From the NCBI RefSeq assembly GCF_014168815.1, contig NZ_AP021972.1, forward strand, positions 1,240,001 through 1,304,000: 64,000 bases of DNA, written 5' to 3'. The stretch's first letter is position 1, and every line of letters begins with the position of its first letter. The translations under genes and the position numbers were made by a program. The stretch comes from Klebsiella sp. WP3-W18-ESBL-02. Its GTDB lineage: Bacteria; Pseudomonadota; Gammaproteobacteria; Enterobacterales; Enterobacteriaceae. Below, in pieces: positions 42,901 through 50,600 of this stretch. Under the pieces are notes generated by a model, which was not told the origin of the DNA, did not search any database, and was given only the letters and a program-made list of their open reading frames with translations.

Positions 42901-45177
42901 CGCTGCTGGCGGCGTGTTATCGAAGGTAAAGGTAAAACTGTTGGAGATACCGCTGGTGTTGCCCGCCGCATCGGTTGCCGTCGCCGTTACAACGTAAGTT
43001 TTATCGCTTTGCATGGCGCTGAGGGTATATGACCAGACGCCGTTTTGATCGACCAGTGCGGTACCCACCTCGGTTCCATTCAGCGAGATATGTACGGTGG
43101 AGCCGCTTTCGCCGCTGCCGGTGAGCTTCGCGGCCGGATCGTTGGTTGCTCCGTTATTGAGTACGGCGCCAACGGCCGGGGAAACCGCGTCGTTGAGCTG
43201 AATGATCGCTGGCGTTGTCGGCGGGATCGTGTCGATAACGACGCTCACCGGGGCCGAAGGTATACTGAGATTGCCCGCGCTATCGACGGCGACGGCGGTG
43301 AACACATGGCCGCCATTGGGCAGATTGCCGTTCGCCGTGAAGCTCCAGTGACCCTGACCATCTGCTTGGGTATAGCCGAGGTAGGTGTTGGTATTATCGT
43401 AGATTTTTACCGTCGCATGGGCTTCGGCGGTACCGGTCAGTTTTGGCGTGGCGTCATTGGTTAATTTATCAATCAGCGCCTCGGCATCGTTAACCAGCGC
43501 GGTAATGACGGGTTGAGCTGGCGGAGTGATGTCCGGCGCGGCGATCGTTGCCGGCAGGCTCTGATTGTGCGAGGCGTCGGTGGCGGTAACGCTCAGCAGC
43601 TCGCCGTTAATTTGCTGCGGCTGCAGTGCGATGCTGAAATGACCTGATTCATCCGCGTAGCCGCGGCCGATTTCGTGGGTATCTGGCCCGGTGATAATCA
43701 CCAGGCTACCGGCCTCCGCATGGCCGCTGAGCGTGGCGCCGTTGTCGGCAATCTGGAGTTGGTCCGGTGCGGTTGGCGGGGTTAAGTCGGTGGACAGGAT
43801 CGTTGACGGCAGGCTGATATTATTGGCCGCGTCTTTGGCAACGGCGGTCAATAAATCACCAGCGAGCTGTGCCGGATTCAGATCGATCGTAAAGCTGCCG
43901 TCGTTAGACGTGACCTTCACAGAACCAATGGGCGTGCCGTGACCGTCGGTGACGGTAACCGTGCTGCCGATTTCGGCCAGGCCATAAAGGTGCGTTCCGT
44001 CAACGGAGAGGCTGTACAGAACAGGCGCGTCCGGCGGCGTGGTGTCCGGAGCCACGATAATCCCGGGAAGGCTGGTGTTGCCTGCTTTATCGGTCGCGTA
44101 AGCGTCCAGCGTTTCGCCGTTCAGCTGTTTGCTGCTCAGATCGACGGTAAACGCCCCGCCGCTGTCGGTAACGACGACGGTACCGAGCACTTTGCCGGAG
44201 TCTGATGTGATGGTAATGGTGCTGCCCACTTCGCCAATGCCGCTGAGATGCAGGCCGTCGGCAGAGATTTGCAGGTTGTGCGGGGCGTCCGGCGCGCTCA
44301 TATCCAGCACCAGTACAAAGGTGCCGGATTCTTTACTTTCCTGGCCGAGCACCGATGCGGTGGCGGTGATTTGGTATTGCCCGTCTTTAAAGGTTCCGTC
44401 TGCCGGACGATAGGACCAGTTACCGTTGGCGTCGGCGGTGGTGCTGCCGATAGCCGTACCGTTGCTGTAAATAATGATTTTGGCATTTGCAACGGAGGTA
44501 CCGTTAATTTGCAGGTGGCTATCGTTAGTTGCGACACCGCTGGTGACCATCGGCGTCGTTGGCTTGTTGCTCTCGGTTACGCTAACAATAGCCGGAGCCG
44601 CTGGCGGGGTGCCGGTGTTATTCAGGCTATTATCATTACCACTACTATTATTACTGGTGCCGCCATTATCGCCAGCGCCATTATTATTGTTACTGGTACC
44701 GCCGTTGTTGCCGTTGCTATTGGTCGACGAGCCGGTACTTGCACCGCTTGAGTTACCACCACCGCCACCGGCAGCCAGCCCGATACCGGCTGCTGCACCC
44801 AGACCGCCCAGCACCCACGGCCAAACGGCGGCCCCTTCATGTTGAGTTCCTGAAAGGGCTAACAGTGCATCAATGTTATCAAGGTGCTCGAAATGAACGG
44901 CTCCATTCGTATCCTGCACCCACCATAGCGCCCCCTGGCCATCCTCAAGCACCAGTTGGTTTGCATCGGCGCCAGTGGCCGCGTAGAAATTTTTAATGGT
45001 GATCGTTTCGCCAGAGTGTCGGGTAATTACCAGATCGTGGTTTACCTGCTTCATGGAGGCGATATCGGACCTATCCAGATGTAGCTTCACGATGGAAGGC
45101 GAAGTGAGGGTGATAACGTTGCCATCAACGTTGCTGGCGACAGCGGTCAATTTTGAAATGACGGATACGGTGCCCAT
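36907..45177 (-). CDS. bapA: BapA-like giant biofilm adhesin
   Basis: This 2756-residue protein is a type I secreted adhesin. Residues 1-125 are the BapA/LapF prefix domain (ISKLTAVASNVDGNV, HLDNIDALLAL). A Gly/Ala stretch with GAAAGIGLAAGGGG (about 130-148) and an Asn/Ser/Gly linker (150-190) follow. About 16-17 tandem Ig-like repeats of 80-105 residues follow (about 193-1850), most ending in ATDAAGN. Next come three VCBS-like modules (e.g. FGTLVIDANGNYTYTL). The last about 120 residues are a T1SS C-terminal target (NQSDVIIGSAYGDTLIY, DLLVLDDVHNIKLSDL). The exporter genes follow directly. It should promote aggregation and biofilm at the cell surface. Confidence 0.93.
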   Translation of the reverse strand: MGTVSVISKLTAVASNVDGNVITLTSPSIVKLHLDRSDIASMKQVNHDLVITRHSGETITIKNFYAATGADANQLVLEDGQGALWWVQDTNGAVHFEHLDNIDALLALSGTQHEGAAVWPWVLGGLGAAAGIGLAAGGGGGNSSGASTGSSTNSNGNNGGTSNNNNGAGDNGGTSNNSSGNDNSLNNTGTPPAAPAIVSVTESNKPTTPMVTSGVATNDSHLQINGTSVANAKIIIYSNGTAIGSTTADANGNWSYRPADGTFKDGQYQITATASVLGQESKESGTFVLVLDMSAPDAPHNLQISADGLHLSGIGEVGSTITITSDSGKVLGTVVVTDSGGAFTVDLSSKQLNGETLDAYATDKAGNTSLPGIIVAPDTTPPDAPVLYSLSVDGTHLYGLAEIGSTVTVTDGHGTPIGSVKVTSNDGSFTIDLNPAQLAGDLLTAVAKDAANNISLPSTILSTDLTPPTAPDQLQIADNGATLSGHAEAGSLVIITGPDTHEIGRGYADESGHFSIALQPQQINGELLSVTATDASHNQSLPATIAAPDITPPAQPVITALVNDAEALIDKLTNDATPKLTGTAEAHATVKIYDNTNTYLGYTQADGQGHWSFTANGNLPNGGHVFTAVAVDSAGNLSIPSAPVSVVIDTIPPTTPAIIQLNDAVSPAVGAVLNNGATNDPAAKLTGSGESGSTVHISLNGTEVGTALVDQNGVWSYTLSAMQSDKTYVVTATATDAAGNTSGISNSFTFTFDNTPPAAPVITSVTDDVGLYQGTINPLKPITDDTKPTLNGTAEKGAVSVSIYEGSRYLGSATVDSTTHTWSFTLDVPLTNGDHTLSVFAVDAAGNVSTTSADFTLNVDTIAPTAPLFTVTDDSSGIGLPLITGQVTKDTTPTLNGIAEAGSTVDIYDNGNKIGTINVDSSLIWSFSPTLSAGSHTLTATATDAAGNISNAAGPFNLYVQSPTDTGPVIVAIIDDTPLNIGSLGDNQVTNDTTPLLTGLGTAGQYVTIYVDGKVVDSVLVGLDGQWSYELSLSEGAHTFYVTEPDFVDPSPLFHTTIDITPPAVSTLVITDNTGVLKGPILNGTVTDETHPTISGKTEAGAQVIIYDNLLELGRVTADSNGNWSFTPDSTYAAGLFHSVYVTATDAAGNTSTSLPIAYTVFTVQPLAPTILTADDDVGTLQNVLYNGSATDDSRPLLHGTSFESNATIAIYDNGVFVTNVTTTVLGIWSWQPSTPLKDGPHSFTATVTNAIGVTSVASGSFTLTIDTVAPSAPIILQASDGSTPIVGIPTNKPNLTLSGTGEAGAKIIIYDNVTHSAIATTTVNADNSWSVSLTGLSDNTHTLTATATDAAGNTSIDSSPFTVIVDTQPPQAPIIITVHDDVGTLQNDLTQNQVTDDNRPTLTGTAEPGATVTIYDGNKSIGQVKADALTGVWSFTPTTALADGSHTLTAKATDAAGNTGLASNSFTVVVDTAAPNAPVITTILDDTLPQVGNVADQGATNDVIPVLSGTAEKNTLVEIFDNGKSIGTTTADGSGNWTFTPLVPLLTGTHVLTAKATDAAGNVSGSSSSRTLTVDLIAPDAPKDLSVNLAGNILSGSAEAGSKVTVVSATGVVLGTGTADATGKFNITLSPTQSNGEKLSAYATDAAGNQGLPTDVYAQFSTLPGAPVISAIIDDFGSIQGSIGNGKTTDDTLPTLNGTAQARASVNIYDNGKLLATVTADNNGVWQYQTTTALVEGPHIFTATATNSTGTGLASAAITIIVDTTAPAAPDAQVSADGYSISNTTGTHTEANATITITLPNGSKLTVTADASGNWSTLLPSRLVSGETLIVSATDAAGNKSANTTIHAPTLPIAANDDIINLTDITTNAVVTVKQASGYGAQLINALGNTITVLADKVAKAEFTVDANNTGSATINAIATGTVLSLLSSQLIVVQVFDTNLQAWTTIVDSSQAQFANLLTLGASGISLQMDGLAAGNYRVLSYNTSILAVGAYTGINVTLTETTPGVLTETTPHQGNLLTEGNDVAPIGTVVSAITLNGVSTPVTADPAGTTINGKYGKLVINASGDYTYTLYPTTTATALGHSDSFTYTIVQGGVSSSANLVITLGAGSTSALTAVDDSVSMIYNTQVNAATAATLPASQTSYTIVSLGLGDVISVGLLKDMRNPTLLSVAEGTDRVITLQSSAGGVMIGATFDLYVYRLNVVTQQYELFQSKTNWLIVPLLGGKSDATTLTLPGGEYLIVMNSAQGLNLLGGYTITYLADYTYRVDSLSAAASGNVLSNDAGIAATGAHVTQVNGVTVAGSGTTSIVGKFGTLVIDANGNYTYTLKSGVSAGSITSPDSFIYTITAQNGTQASATLNIQPSAHALDAVDDVSSAMSLSTTQVTTAGASLIGAATTLAKSTSHLETDTTFTVAAGTALKAVSISFSVASSVAISSLALKWVLYEDGVQVATNSVAKGALTLFNNVNTLSLSGLELSAGHTYTLHLIADMGIPQLGAITITPSFVGTSYDLDNFLITGSHNVTGNIYDGSDAAGAMDQLSGSHTTLTISGFNGSVATLTPLLNATTTNPLSSLTSATITGHYGTLTVNIDGSYSYTLNSNVHPSDIVNKEVFTYTLNDQNGHTDTATLTINMNPLFTSTNQSDVIIGSAYGDTLIYNLLNSTDATGGNGVDHWSNFSLAQGDKIDIHSLLVGWDGQSSSLGNFLTVTDTGKGTVISIDRDGASGTKYSSTDLLVLDDVHNIKLSDLVEQNHIVVG

Positions 45178-45943
45178 AGGTTCACTCCATTCAGTGAGGT
45201 ATCAACTGATAGTGCCTGTCGTTTTTAAAATCACTTTTTGGTTAATGCATAAATGTTTTCTGGCTTTCAGACAAAAATATCCCGCCCCGCTTGCAGAACG
45301 GGTTTTTAAGATAATTCTCAAATTAAAATTTGATTTAGGTTGTCGTTGTTTTTATAACGACGATTGCTGTGCGATCGTCCATGGTTTTTAAATTATCCGT
45401 TGATTACGGTATAGCTTAAAAATAACGCATATCACAAATTAAGCATGACTTAACTATGGTTAATAGCTGATGAATTGCGCTTTTTTTTCATTGAATACAG
45501 CAAGGTTAAACGATGCTTGCGAAAGCGTTGAAGGTAATCAATCTCTTGATTCACGCTGCTTTTATATTAAATCATGCGCTAAGGGCATGCGACAGTACTT
45601 ACTTAATCATTGTGGGTATTTATGTTTTAATTGCTGTCTTAGGAAATGTCTGAATTGATTTTAAATGAAGAAATGGCCTGATTGGGTAATGTTTATATAA
45701 GCCATTTGAAATATGATATATGCTATATCATGATTATTTAAATATTCAGCAAGCTACGGGTTAAAGATATTATTCATTATTGATGATATGAATAATAAAC
45801 AGAGGTTATTTTTATTTTTCAAATAAGGATAAACATCGGTCAGTGAGAAAATAACTGACGGTTTCCCCCCACGGCAAGAACCGATAACCCGATACTCTCT
45901 GTTGCTGCTGGAGAATATCGGGGTTATAGAAATGGCCTATGGC
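45178..45943. other. AT-rich intergenic region between smpB and bapA
   Basis: This 766-bp stretch is much richer in A and T than its surroundings and has no supported gene; a 62-codon frame at 45470 has no ribosome binding site or family resemblance. It must hold the bapA promoter and, near 45850-45900, the end of the smpB transcript. Such AT-rich leaders upstream of adhesin genes are typical H-NS targets (inference). Confidence 0.5.
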
Positions 45944-46426
45944 CTAGCGCCCGGCATGTTTCATAATGCGAGCTTTATCCAGCTGCCATTCACGATCCTT
46001 CAGATCGGAACGCTTGTCGTGCTGTTTCTTCCCTTTCGCCACGCCGATTTTGACTTTACACCAGGCGTTCTTCCAGTACAGGGAGAGGGCGACGACGGTA
46101 TAGCCTTCACGGTTGATGCGGCCGTACAGGTTATCCAGCTCACGTTGGTTAAGCAGCAGTTTACGGGTACGCGTGGGATCGCAGACGTAGTGGGTGGAGG
46201 CCACGGCCATCGGCGTGAAGTTGGCACCGAACAGGAAAGCTTCGCCATCTTTCAGAATGACGTAGCTGTCGCCGATGTTGGCTTTACCTGCGCGCAGAGA
46301 TTTGACTTCCCAACCCTGGAGGGCGAGACCCGCCTCAATTTCTTCTTCGATAAAGTATTCGTGGCGGGCGCGTTTATTCAGCGCAATGGTGGCCGATCCA
46401 GGTTTGTGTGCTTTTTTCTTTGTCAT
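45944..46426 (-). CDS. smpB: SsrA-binding protein SmpB
   Basis: This 160-residue protein is full-length SmpB: MTKKKAHKPGSATIALNKRA, EIEAGLALQGWEVKSLRAGK, the YLLFGANF-like FLFGANFTPM and the basic C-terminal tail ending KARIMKHAGR. SmpB binds tmRNA and delivers it to stalled ribosomes. In many relatives smpB is directly followed by ssrA; here 14 kb of adhesin and exporter genes lie between them on the same strand. Confidence 0.98.
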   Translation of the reverse strand: MTKKKAHKPGSATIALNKRARHEYFIEEEIEAGLALQGWEVKSLRAGKANIGDSYVILKDGEAFLFGANFTPMAVASTHYVCDPTRTRKLLLNQRELDNLYGRINREGYTVVALSLYWKNAWCKVKIGVAKGKKQHDKRSDLKDREWQLDKARIMKHAGR

Positions 46427-46538
46427 AATATCCTGAAGTTATCGCTAATCTGATAAACATAGCCTCAAGCTCCCGCGAGGCGCAATACGCTATCTTAGCA
46501 CGATATAGCCCGCGTCCGTTTTTTTTAACCGGAGATAA

Positions 46539-47015
46539 ATGATACTATTTACGCCGTGTTTGATCATGGAAATTGCTATGCCTCAGATTAGCCGTACTGC
46601 GCTGGTGCCCTACAGCGCAGAGCAAATGTATCAACTGGTGAATGATGTGAATGCCTACCCGGATTTCCTGCCTGGTTGTACCGGCAGCCGCGTTCTGGAG
46701 TCTGGTCCTACGCAGATGACGGCGGCGGTCGATGTCTCAAAGGCTGGCATCAGTAAGACCTTTACCACGCGCAATACGTTAACCGATAACCAAAGCATCC
46801 TGATGCATCTGGTCGATGGGCCGTTTAAGACGTTGATCGGCGGCTGGAAGTTTACGCCGTTAAGTGCTGACGCCTGCAAGATTGAGTTTCAGCTCGATTT
46901 TGAGTTCACCAACAAACTGATAGAGCTGGCGTTTGGTCGCATCTTTAAAGAGCTGGCGCTGAACATGGTGCAAGCGTTTACGATGCGCGCGAGAGAGGTT
47001 TACCGTGTCGGGTAA
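46539..47015 (+). CDS. ratA: RatA, START-domain protein (YfjG)
   Basis: This protein has 158 residues, or 145 if the internal ATG at 46578 (MPQISRTALVPYSAEQ) is used. It has a polyketide cyclase/START fold: MYQLVNDVNAYPDFLPGC, a central beta-sheet and a C-terminal helix. E. coli RatA was reported as a toxin blocking 70S assembly; related mitochondrial Coq10 binds ubiquinone, so the role is debated. It overlaps ratB by 11 bp. Confidence 0.93.
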   Translation: MILFTPCLIMEIAMPQISRTALVPYSAEQMYQLVNDVNAYPDFLPGCTGSRVLESGPTQMTAAVDVSKAGISKTFTTRNTLTDNQSILMHLVDGPFKTLIGGWKFTPLSADACKIEFQLDFEFTNKLIELAFGRIFKELALNMVQAFTMRAREVYRVG

Positions 47016-47301
47016 AATAGCCGTTGAAGTGGCCTATGCGCTGCCGCAAAAGCAGTATCTGCAGCGCGTGATGCTCGATGAAGGGGCGACGGTAGAACAC
47101 GCTATTCAAGCCAGCGGGCTGCTGGCGCTGCGTGATGATATCGACCTGAGCAAAAATAAGGTGGGTATTTATAGTCGCCCGGTGAAGCTGCAGGACGAAG
47201 TTCATGACGGCGACCGGGTTGAGATTTATCGCCCGCTGATTGCCGACCCGAAAGAGCTGCGTCGCCAGCGTGCCGAGAAATCAGCACAGAAAAAGGGATA
47301 G
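47005..47301 (+). CDS. ratB: RatB/RnfH-family ubiquitin-fold protein (YfjF)
   Basis: This 98-residue protein starts with GTG: KIAVEVAYALPQKQYLQ, then DIDLSKNKVGIYSRPVKL and DGDRVEIYRPLIADPKELR. It is a beta-grasp (ubiquitin-like) RnfH/RatB protein. It is cotranscribed with ratA. Its role is uncertain; it is not a confirmed antitoxin to RatA. Confidence 0.93.
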   Translation: MSGKIAVEVAYALPQKQYLQRVMLDEGATVEHAIQASGLLALRDDIDLSKNKVGIYSRPVKLQDEVHDGDRVEIYRPLIADPKELRRQRAEKSAQKKG

Positions 47302-47323
47302 CCGCCGCTAACGAATGGACAAT

Positions 47324-47350
47324 AAAAAAGCGCTCAGTGAGCGCTTTTTT
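47324..47350. terminator. Bidirectional terminator between ratB and bamE
   Basis: AAAAAAGCGCTCA and TGAGCGCTTTTTT form a stem with T-runs in both orientations, serving the convergent ratB and bamE genes. Confidence 0.9.
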
Positions 47351-47366
47351 GTCATTACAGGCTAGC

Positions 47367-47705
47367 TTATTTGGTCAGCGCTGGCTTGTTGTCGATATTG
47401 GTCAACACGCCGCTGCTGTTGAAGGTCAGCGTCAGCGTTTGCTGGGTCGCGGCTTCATGGCCTGGCTGCTGGCGGAACACGTAGAACCAGGTGTTGGTGC
47501 CGAACGGGTCGGTCATCATCGGGGTACCTAAGGTGTAGGCTACCTGTTGCTGGGTCATACCCGTATGGATTTTGGCTACATCGTTAGGTGCCAGGTAGTT
47601 CCCCTGACTAATATCAGGACGGTAAACCACTCGCTCCAGAGTGGAACAGCCTGCAGTCATCATCAGAAGAACCGCTGCGGCAGCAGTCAGCGTTTTACAG
47701 CGCAT
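47367..47705 (-). CDS. bamE: BamE outer-membrane assembly lipoprotein
   Basis: This 112-residue protein carries a lipoprotein signal (MRCKTLTAAAAVLLMMTAGC, lipobox MTAGC). The SmpA/OmlA domain follows: YRPDISQGNYL, VAKIHTGMTQQQV and DPFGTNTWFYVF. BamE is a periplasm-facing subunit of the BAM complex that inserts beta-barrel proteins, which would include the TolC-like channel in this window. Confidence 0.97.
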   Translation of the reverse strand: MRCKTLTAAAAVLLMMTAGCSTLERVVYRPDISQGNYLAPNDVAKIHTGMTQQQVAYTLGTPMMTDPFGTNTWFYVFRQQPGHEAATQQTLTLTFNSSGVLTNIDNKPALTK

Positions 47706-47853
47706 AGTGATTTGATTCCTTTTCGGGCCCGAGCAGTACGCGGCTCATATGTCATGTGCCGATGATAATAGACCTGAGGTAAGTTGGAAACCTTTGATAT
47801 CAGGTCTGACGGCGTTTTTATTGTGAACTCAGACTGTAAGAAATCCAAAAAGT

Positions 47854-49515
47854 TTATGCGGCCAGCAACTCTTTCGCATTCGCCAGCGTATTCCGCGTGA
47901 CTTCACTGCCGCCTAACAGGCGTGCCAGCTCTTGCAGGCGCGCGCGTTTGTCCAGCGGCTGCATGTGCGTTTCAGTCATGGCGCCGTCGGTTTCTTTGCT
48001 GACGTAGAAGTGGTGATGACCGCAGCCAGCCACCTGCGGCAGGTGGGTAACGCACATCACCTGCGTTGATTCACCCAACTGGCGCAGCAGTTTGCCAACA
48101 ACCGCCGCCGTCGGACCGCTGATGCCGACGTCCACTTCATCAAAAATCAGCGCCGGGGTTTCCATTTTACGCGCCGTGATGACCTGAATGGCCAGCGCAA
48201 TGCGTGACAGTTCACCGCCGGACGCCACTTTCGCAATGGCCTGCAGCGGCTGGCCCGGGTTGGTCGTGACGCGAAACTCAATACGGTCAGCGCCTTCAGC
48301 CGTCAGGTGCTGTTCTTCAAAGCTAACGTCGATATCAAAGACGCCGTGCGGCATGGAGAGCATGTGCATGCTGTCGGTAATCAGCTGTGCCAGCTCCTGA
48401 GCGCTTGCCTGTCGCTGATCGTGCAGCTGACGTGCGGTTTCCAGCGCCAGATCGTGATAGCGCGAGACCGCGAGTTTCAGCGTCTCCAGCGAGTCGCTTT
48501 GATCGTCCAGCTGTTGCTGCTCATCAAGTAATGACTGGTAGTATTCCGGCAAGGCTTCCGGCGCGATTTGATGTTTCCGCGCAAGCGAAATCTGCTTAGA
48601 CAGCCGCTGCTCCAGCTCAAACAGGCGATTAGGATCGAGATCCAGACGGTCGCAGTAATGACGCAGTTCATCGCTGGCCTCGCTCAGCTGAATTGCGGCC
48701 TCTTCCAGCATGGACAGCACGCCGGACAGTTTACCGTCCATGCTGGCGAGCTCTCCGGCTAACTGACGCGCGGTATAAAGCTGGCTTTGTAGATTGACCT
48801 CTTCGCCGTCGGCCAGAATAGCCAGCGCGTGCTGGCTGGTTGCGATAAGTTGCCCGCTGTTGGCAAGGCGTTTGTATTCTTCATCGATCTGTTCGTATTC
48901 ACCCGGCTGCGGATTGAACTCGATAAGCTCTTTCAACTGGTACTGCAGCAGCTCTGCGCGGGCGGTTCGTTCCTGACTTTGCTGCTGATGGGTGGCAAGG
49001 TCACGGCAGCTTTGGTTCCACTGACGGTAGTGCTCCGCCATTTGGCGAGCCAGTTCGGACTCGCCGGCGTAGGCGTCGAGCAGATGCTTTTGATGTTCGG
49101 GTTTGACCAACTGCTGGTGCGCATGCTGGCCGTGGATTTGAATCAACAGCTGGCCCAGCTCCCGTAGCTGCGAGAGCGGTACCGCGGTACCGTTAATAAA
49201 GCCGCGTGAGCGACCGTCGCTGCTGATGACGCGGCGGAGCAGGCACTCGCGGCCGTCTTCCAACTGGTTTTCTTCTAACCAGCGCAGGGCGGCAGGCGTA
49301 TCTTTTAGGGCGAAGCGTGCGCATAGGTCGGCACGGCTGGCACCGGCGCGTACCATATCGGCCTCTGCGCGGCCGCCCAGGCACAGGCCGAGGGCATCAA
49401 TTGCAATAGATTTACCGGCACCGGTTTCCCCGGTGATGGCCGTCATGCCGCTGTTGAAGTCGATTTCAAGTTCACGAACGATTGCAAAATTGCTGATGGT
49501 CAGTTGTGCCAACAT
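47854..49515 (-). CDS. recN: DNA repair protein RecN
   Basis: This 553-residue SMC-like ATPase has Walker A GETGAGKSI near residue 30, two long coiled coils (about 160-370), signature region VASGGELSRIALAIQ and Walker B LIFDEVDVGI. RecN acts in double-strand break repair. Two LexA-type boxes lie directly upstream, consistent with strong SOS control. Confidence 0.97.
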   Translation of the reverse strand: MLAQLTISNFAIVRELEIDFNSGMTAITGETGAGKSIAIDALGLCLGGRAEADMVRAGASRADLCARFALKDTPAALRWLEENQLEDGRECLLRRVISSDGRSRGFINGTAVPLSQLRELGQLLIQIHGQHAHQQLVKPEHQKHLLDAYAGESELARQMAEHYRQWNQSCRDLATHQQQSQERTARAELLQYQLKELIEFNPQPGEYEQIDEEYKRLANSGQLIATSQHALAILADGEEVNLQSQLYTARQLAGELASMDGKLSGVLSMLEEAAIQLSEASDELRHYCDRLDLDPNRLFELEQRLSKQISLARKHQIAPEALPEYYQSLLDEQQQLDDQSDSLETLKLAVSRYHDLALETARQLHDQRQASAQELAQLITDSMHMLSMPHGVFDIDVSFEEQHLTAEGADRIEFRVTTNPGQPLQAIAKVASGGELSRIALAIQVITARKMETPALIFDEVDVGISGPTAAVVGKLLRQLGESTQVMCVTHLPQVAGCGHHHFYVSKETDGAMTETHMQPLDKRARLQELARLLGGSEVTRNTLANAKELLAA

Positions 49516-49543
49516 AGCCGCTTTCCTGTATGAAAACCCATAA

Positions 49544-49581
49544 CTGTGTTTTCATACAGTATAGACTGGTTTTTTATCCAG
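49544..49581 (-). promoter_or_regulatory. Two LexA boxes upstream of recN
   Basis: CTG-N10-CAG occurs at 49544-49559 (CTGTGTTTTCATACAG) and 49566-49581 (CTGGTTTTTTATCCAG). The first is part of a larger 12-bp inverted repeat CTGTATGAAAAC/GTTTTCATACAG (49526-49537, 49548-49559), which overlaps the recN leader. Confidence 0.85.
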
Positions 49582-49600
49582 TAAAGAGGTGGCGGTAAAA

Positions 49601-50479
49601 TTAGAACAATTTTTTTGACCAGCCGAGCTTGGTGCTTAATGTGTTGAAATAGCTATAGTCTTTGGGGTGAATCAGATTCAGGTGATAATCGCAGCGGCGA
49701 ATCAGCACATCTTCACCTTCCTGGATAGGCAGGGCTATCTGGCTGTCACAGCTGATCTCCAGATCGCTACGGCGGTGCGAGAAGCGCAGGCGAATGGTAC
49801 TGTCGCCGTTGATCACCAGCGGGCGCGCCGAGAGCGTGTGTGGGAACATGGGGACCAGCGTGATGGCGTCCAGCGACGGCGTGAGAATCGGGCCTCCGGC
49901 GGAGAGTGAATAAGCGGTAGAACCGGTCGGCGTGGAGATTATCAGGCCATCGGAGCGCTGTGAAAAAGCGAAAGTCTCATCAATGTAGACTTCAAATTCA
50001 ATCATGTGCGCCACTTTGCCCGGGTGCAGCACCACTTCATTGATGGCGGTACTGATGCGTTTCTGGCAATTTTGCTGGCAGACCTGCGCCTCCAGCAGAA
50101 AGCGTTTTTCGGCGATGTAGTTGCCGTCCAGCACGTCGGCAAGCTGCTGATGGGCATTGTCCGGATCGAGGTCGGTAAGAAAACCGAGGTTGCCACGGTT
50201 AATGCCGATGACGCTGATGTCGTAGCGGGCCAGCGTACGCGCTGCGCCAAGCATGTTGCCGTCGCCGCCCACCACCACCGCCAGGTCCGCTTTCTGACCA
50301 ATTTCTGCCAGCGTGCCGGTTTTCACATTGTCCAGCTTGAGCTCCTGGGCAATCTGGCGTTCGACAATCACATCGAGGCCTTTGGTACTCAGCCAGCGAT
50401 AGAGCATTTCATGTGTCGTCAGGGCCGTCGGGTGACGGGGGTGTCCTACAATACCGATACACTTGAAATGATTGTTCAT
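49601..50479 (-). CDS. nadK: NAD kinase
   Basis: This 292-residue enzyme phosphorylates NAD to NADP. Motifs are VVVGGDGNMLGAAR (GGDG), NRGNLGFLTD and the SPTGSTAY-like STPTGSTAYSLSAGG. The start MNNHFKCIGIVGHPRHP at 50479 is chosen; the open frame continues far upstream only as antisense of grpE. It is divergent from grpE. Confidence 0.97.
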   Translation of the reverse strand: MNNHFKCIGIVGHPRHPTALTTHEMLYRWLSTKGLDVIVERQIAQELKLDNVKTGTLAEIGQKADLAVVVGGDGNMLGAARTLARYDISVIGINRGNLGFLTDLDPDNAHQQLADVLDGNYIAEKRFLLEAQVCQQNCQKRISTAINEVVLHPGKVAHMIEFEVYIDETFAFSQRSDGLIISTPTGSTAYSLSAGGPILTPSLDAITLVPMFPHTLSARPLVINGDSTIRLRFSHRRSDLEISCDSQIALPIQEGEDVLIRRCDYHLNLIHPKDYSYFNTLSTKLGWSKKLF

Positions 50480-50526
50480 TTTCTGAATGTCCTTGTGTCG
50501 AAGATTGGTGACAATGTGAGAGCTTC

Positions 50527-50556
50527 CCTTGAAACCCGGAATCAGATCCCCATAAT
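50527..50556 (+). promoter_or_regulatory. Sigma-32 heat-shock promoter of grpE
   Basis: CCTTGAA (50527-50533) and CCCCATAAT (50548-50556) match the sigma-32 -35 and -10 consensus (CTTGAA, CCCCATnT) with 14-bp spacing between them. The grpE start codon is 44 bp downstream. Confidence 0.85.
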
Positions 50557-50600
50557 AATCCAGGTTAGCGAGATGATTGCGAAAAAACGCGGAGAAATTC

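Noticed and set aside
45470..45658. 62-codon frame in the smpB-bapA spacer
   Set aside because: No ribosome binding site, no family resemblance, and it lies in an AT-rich stretch where such frames arise by chance.
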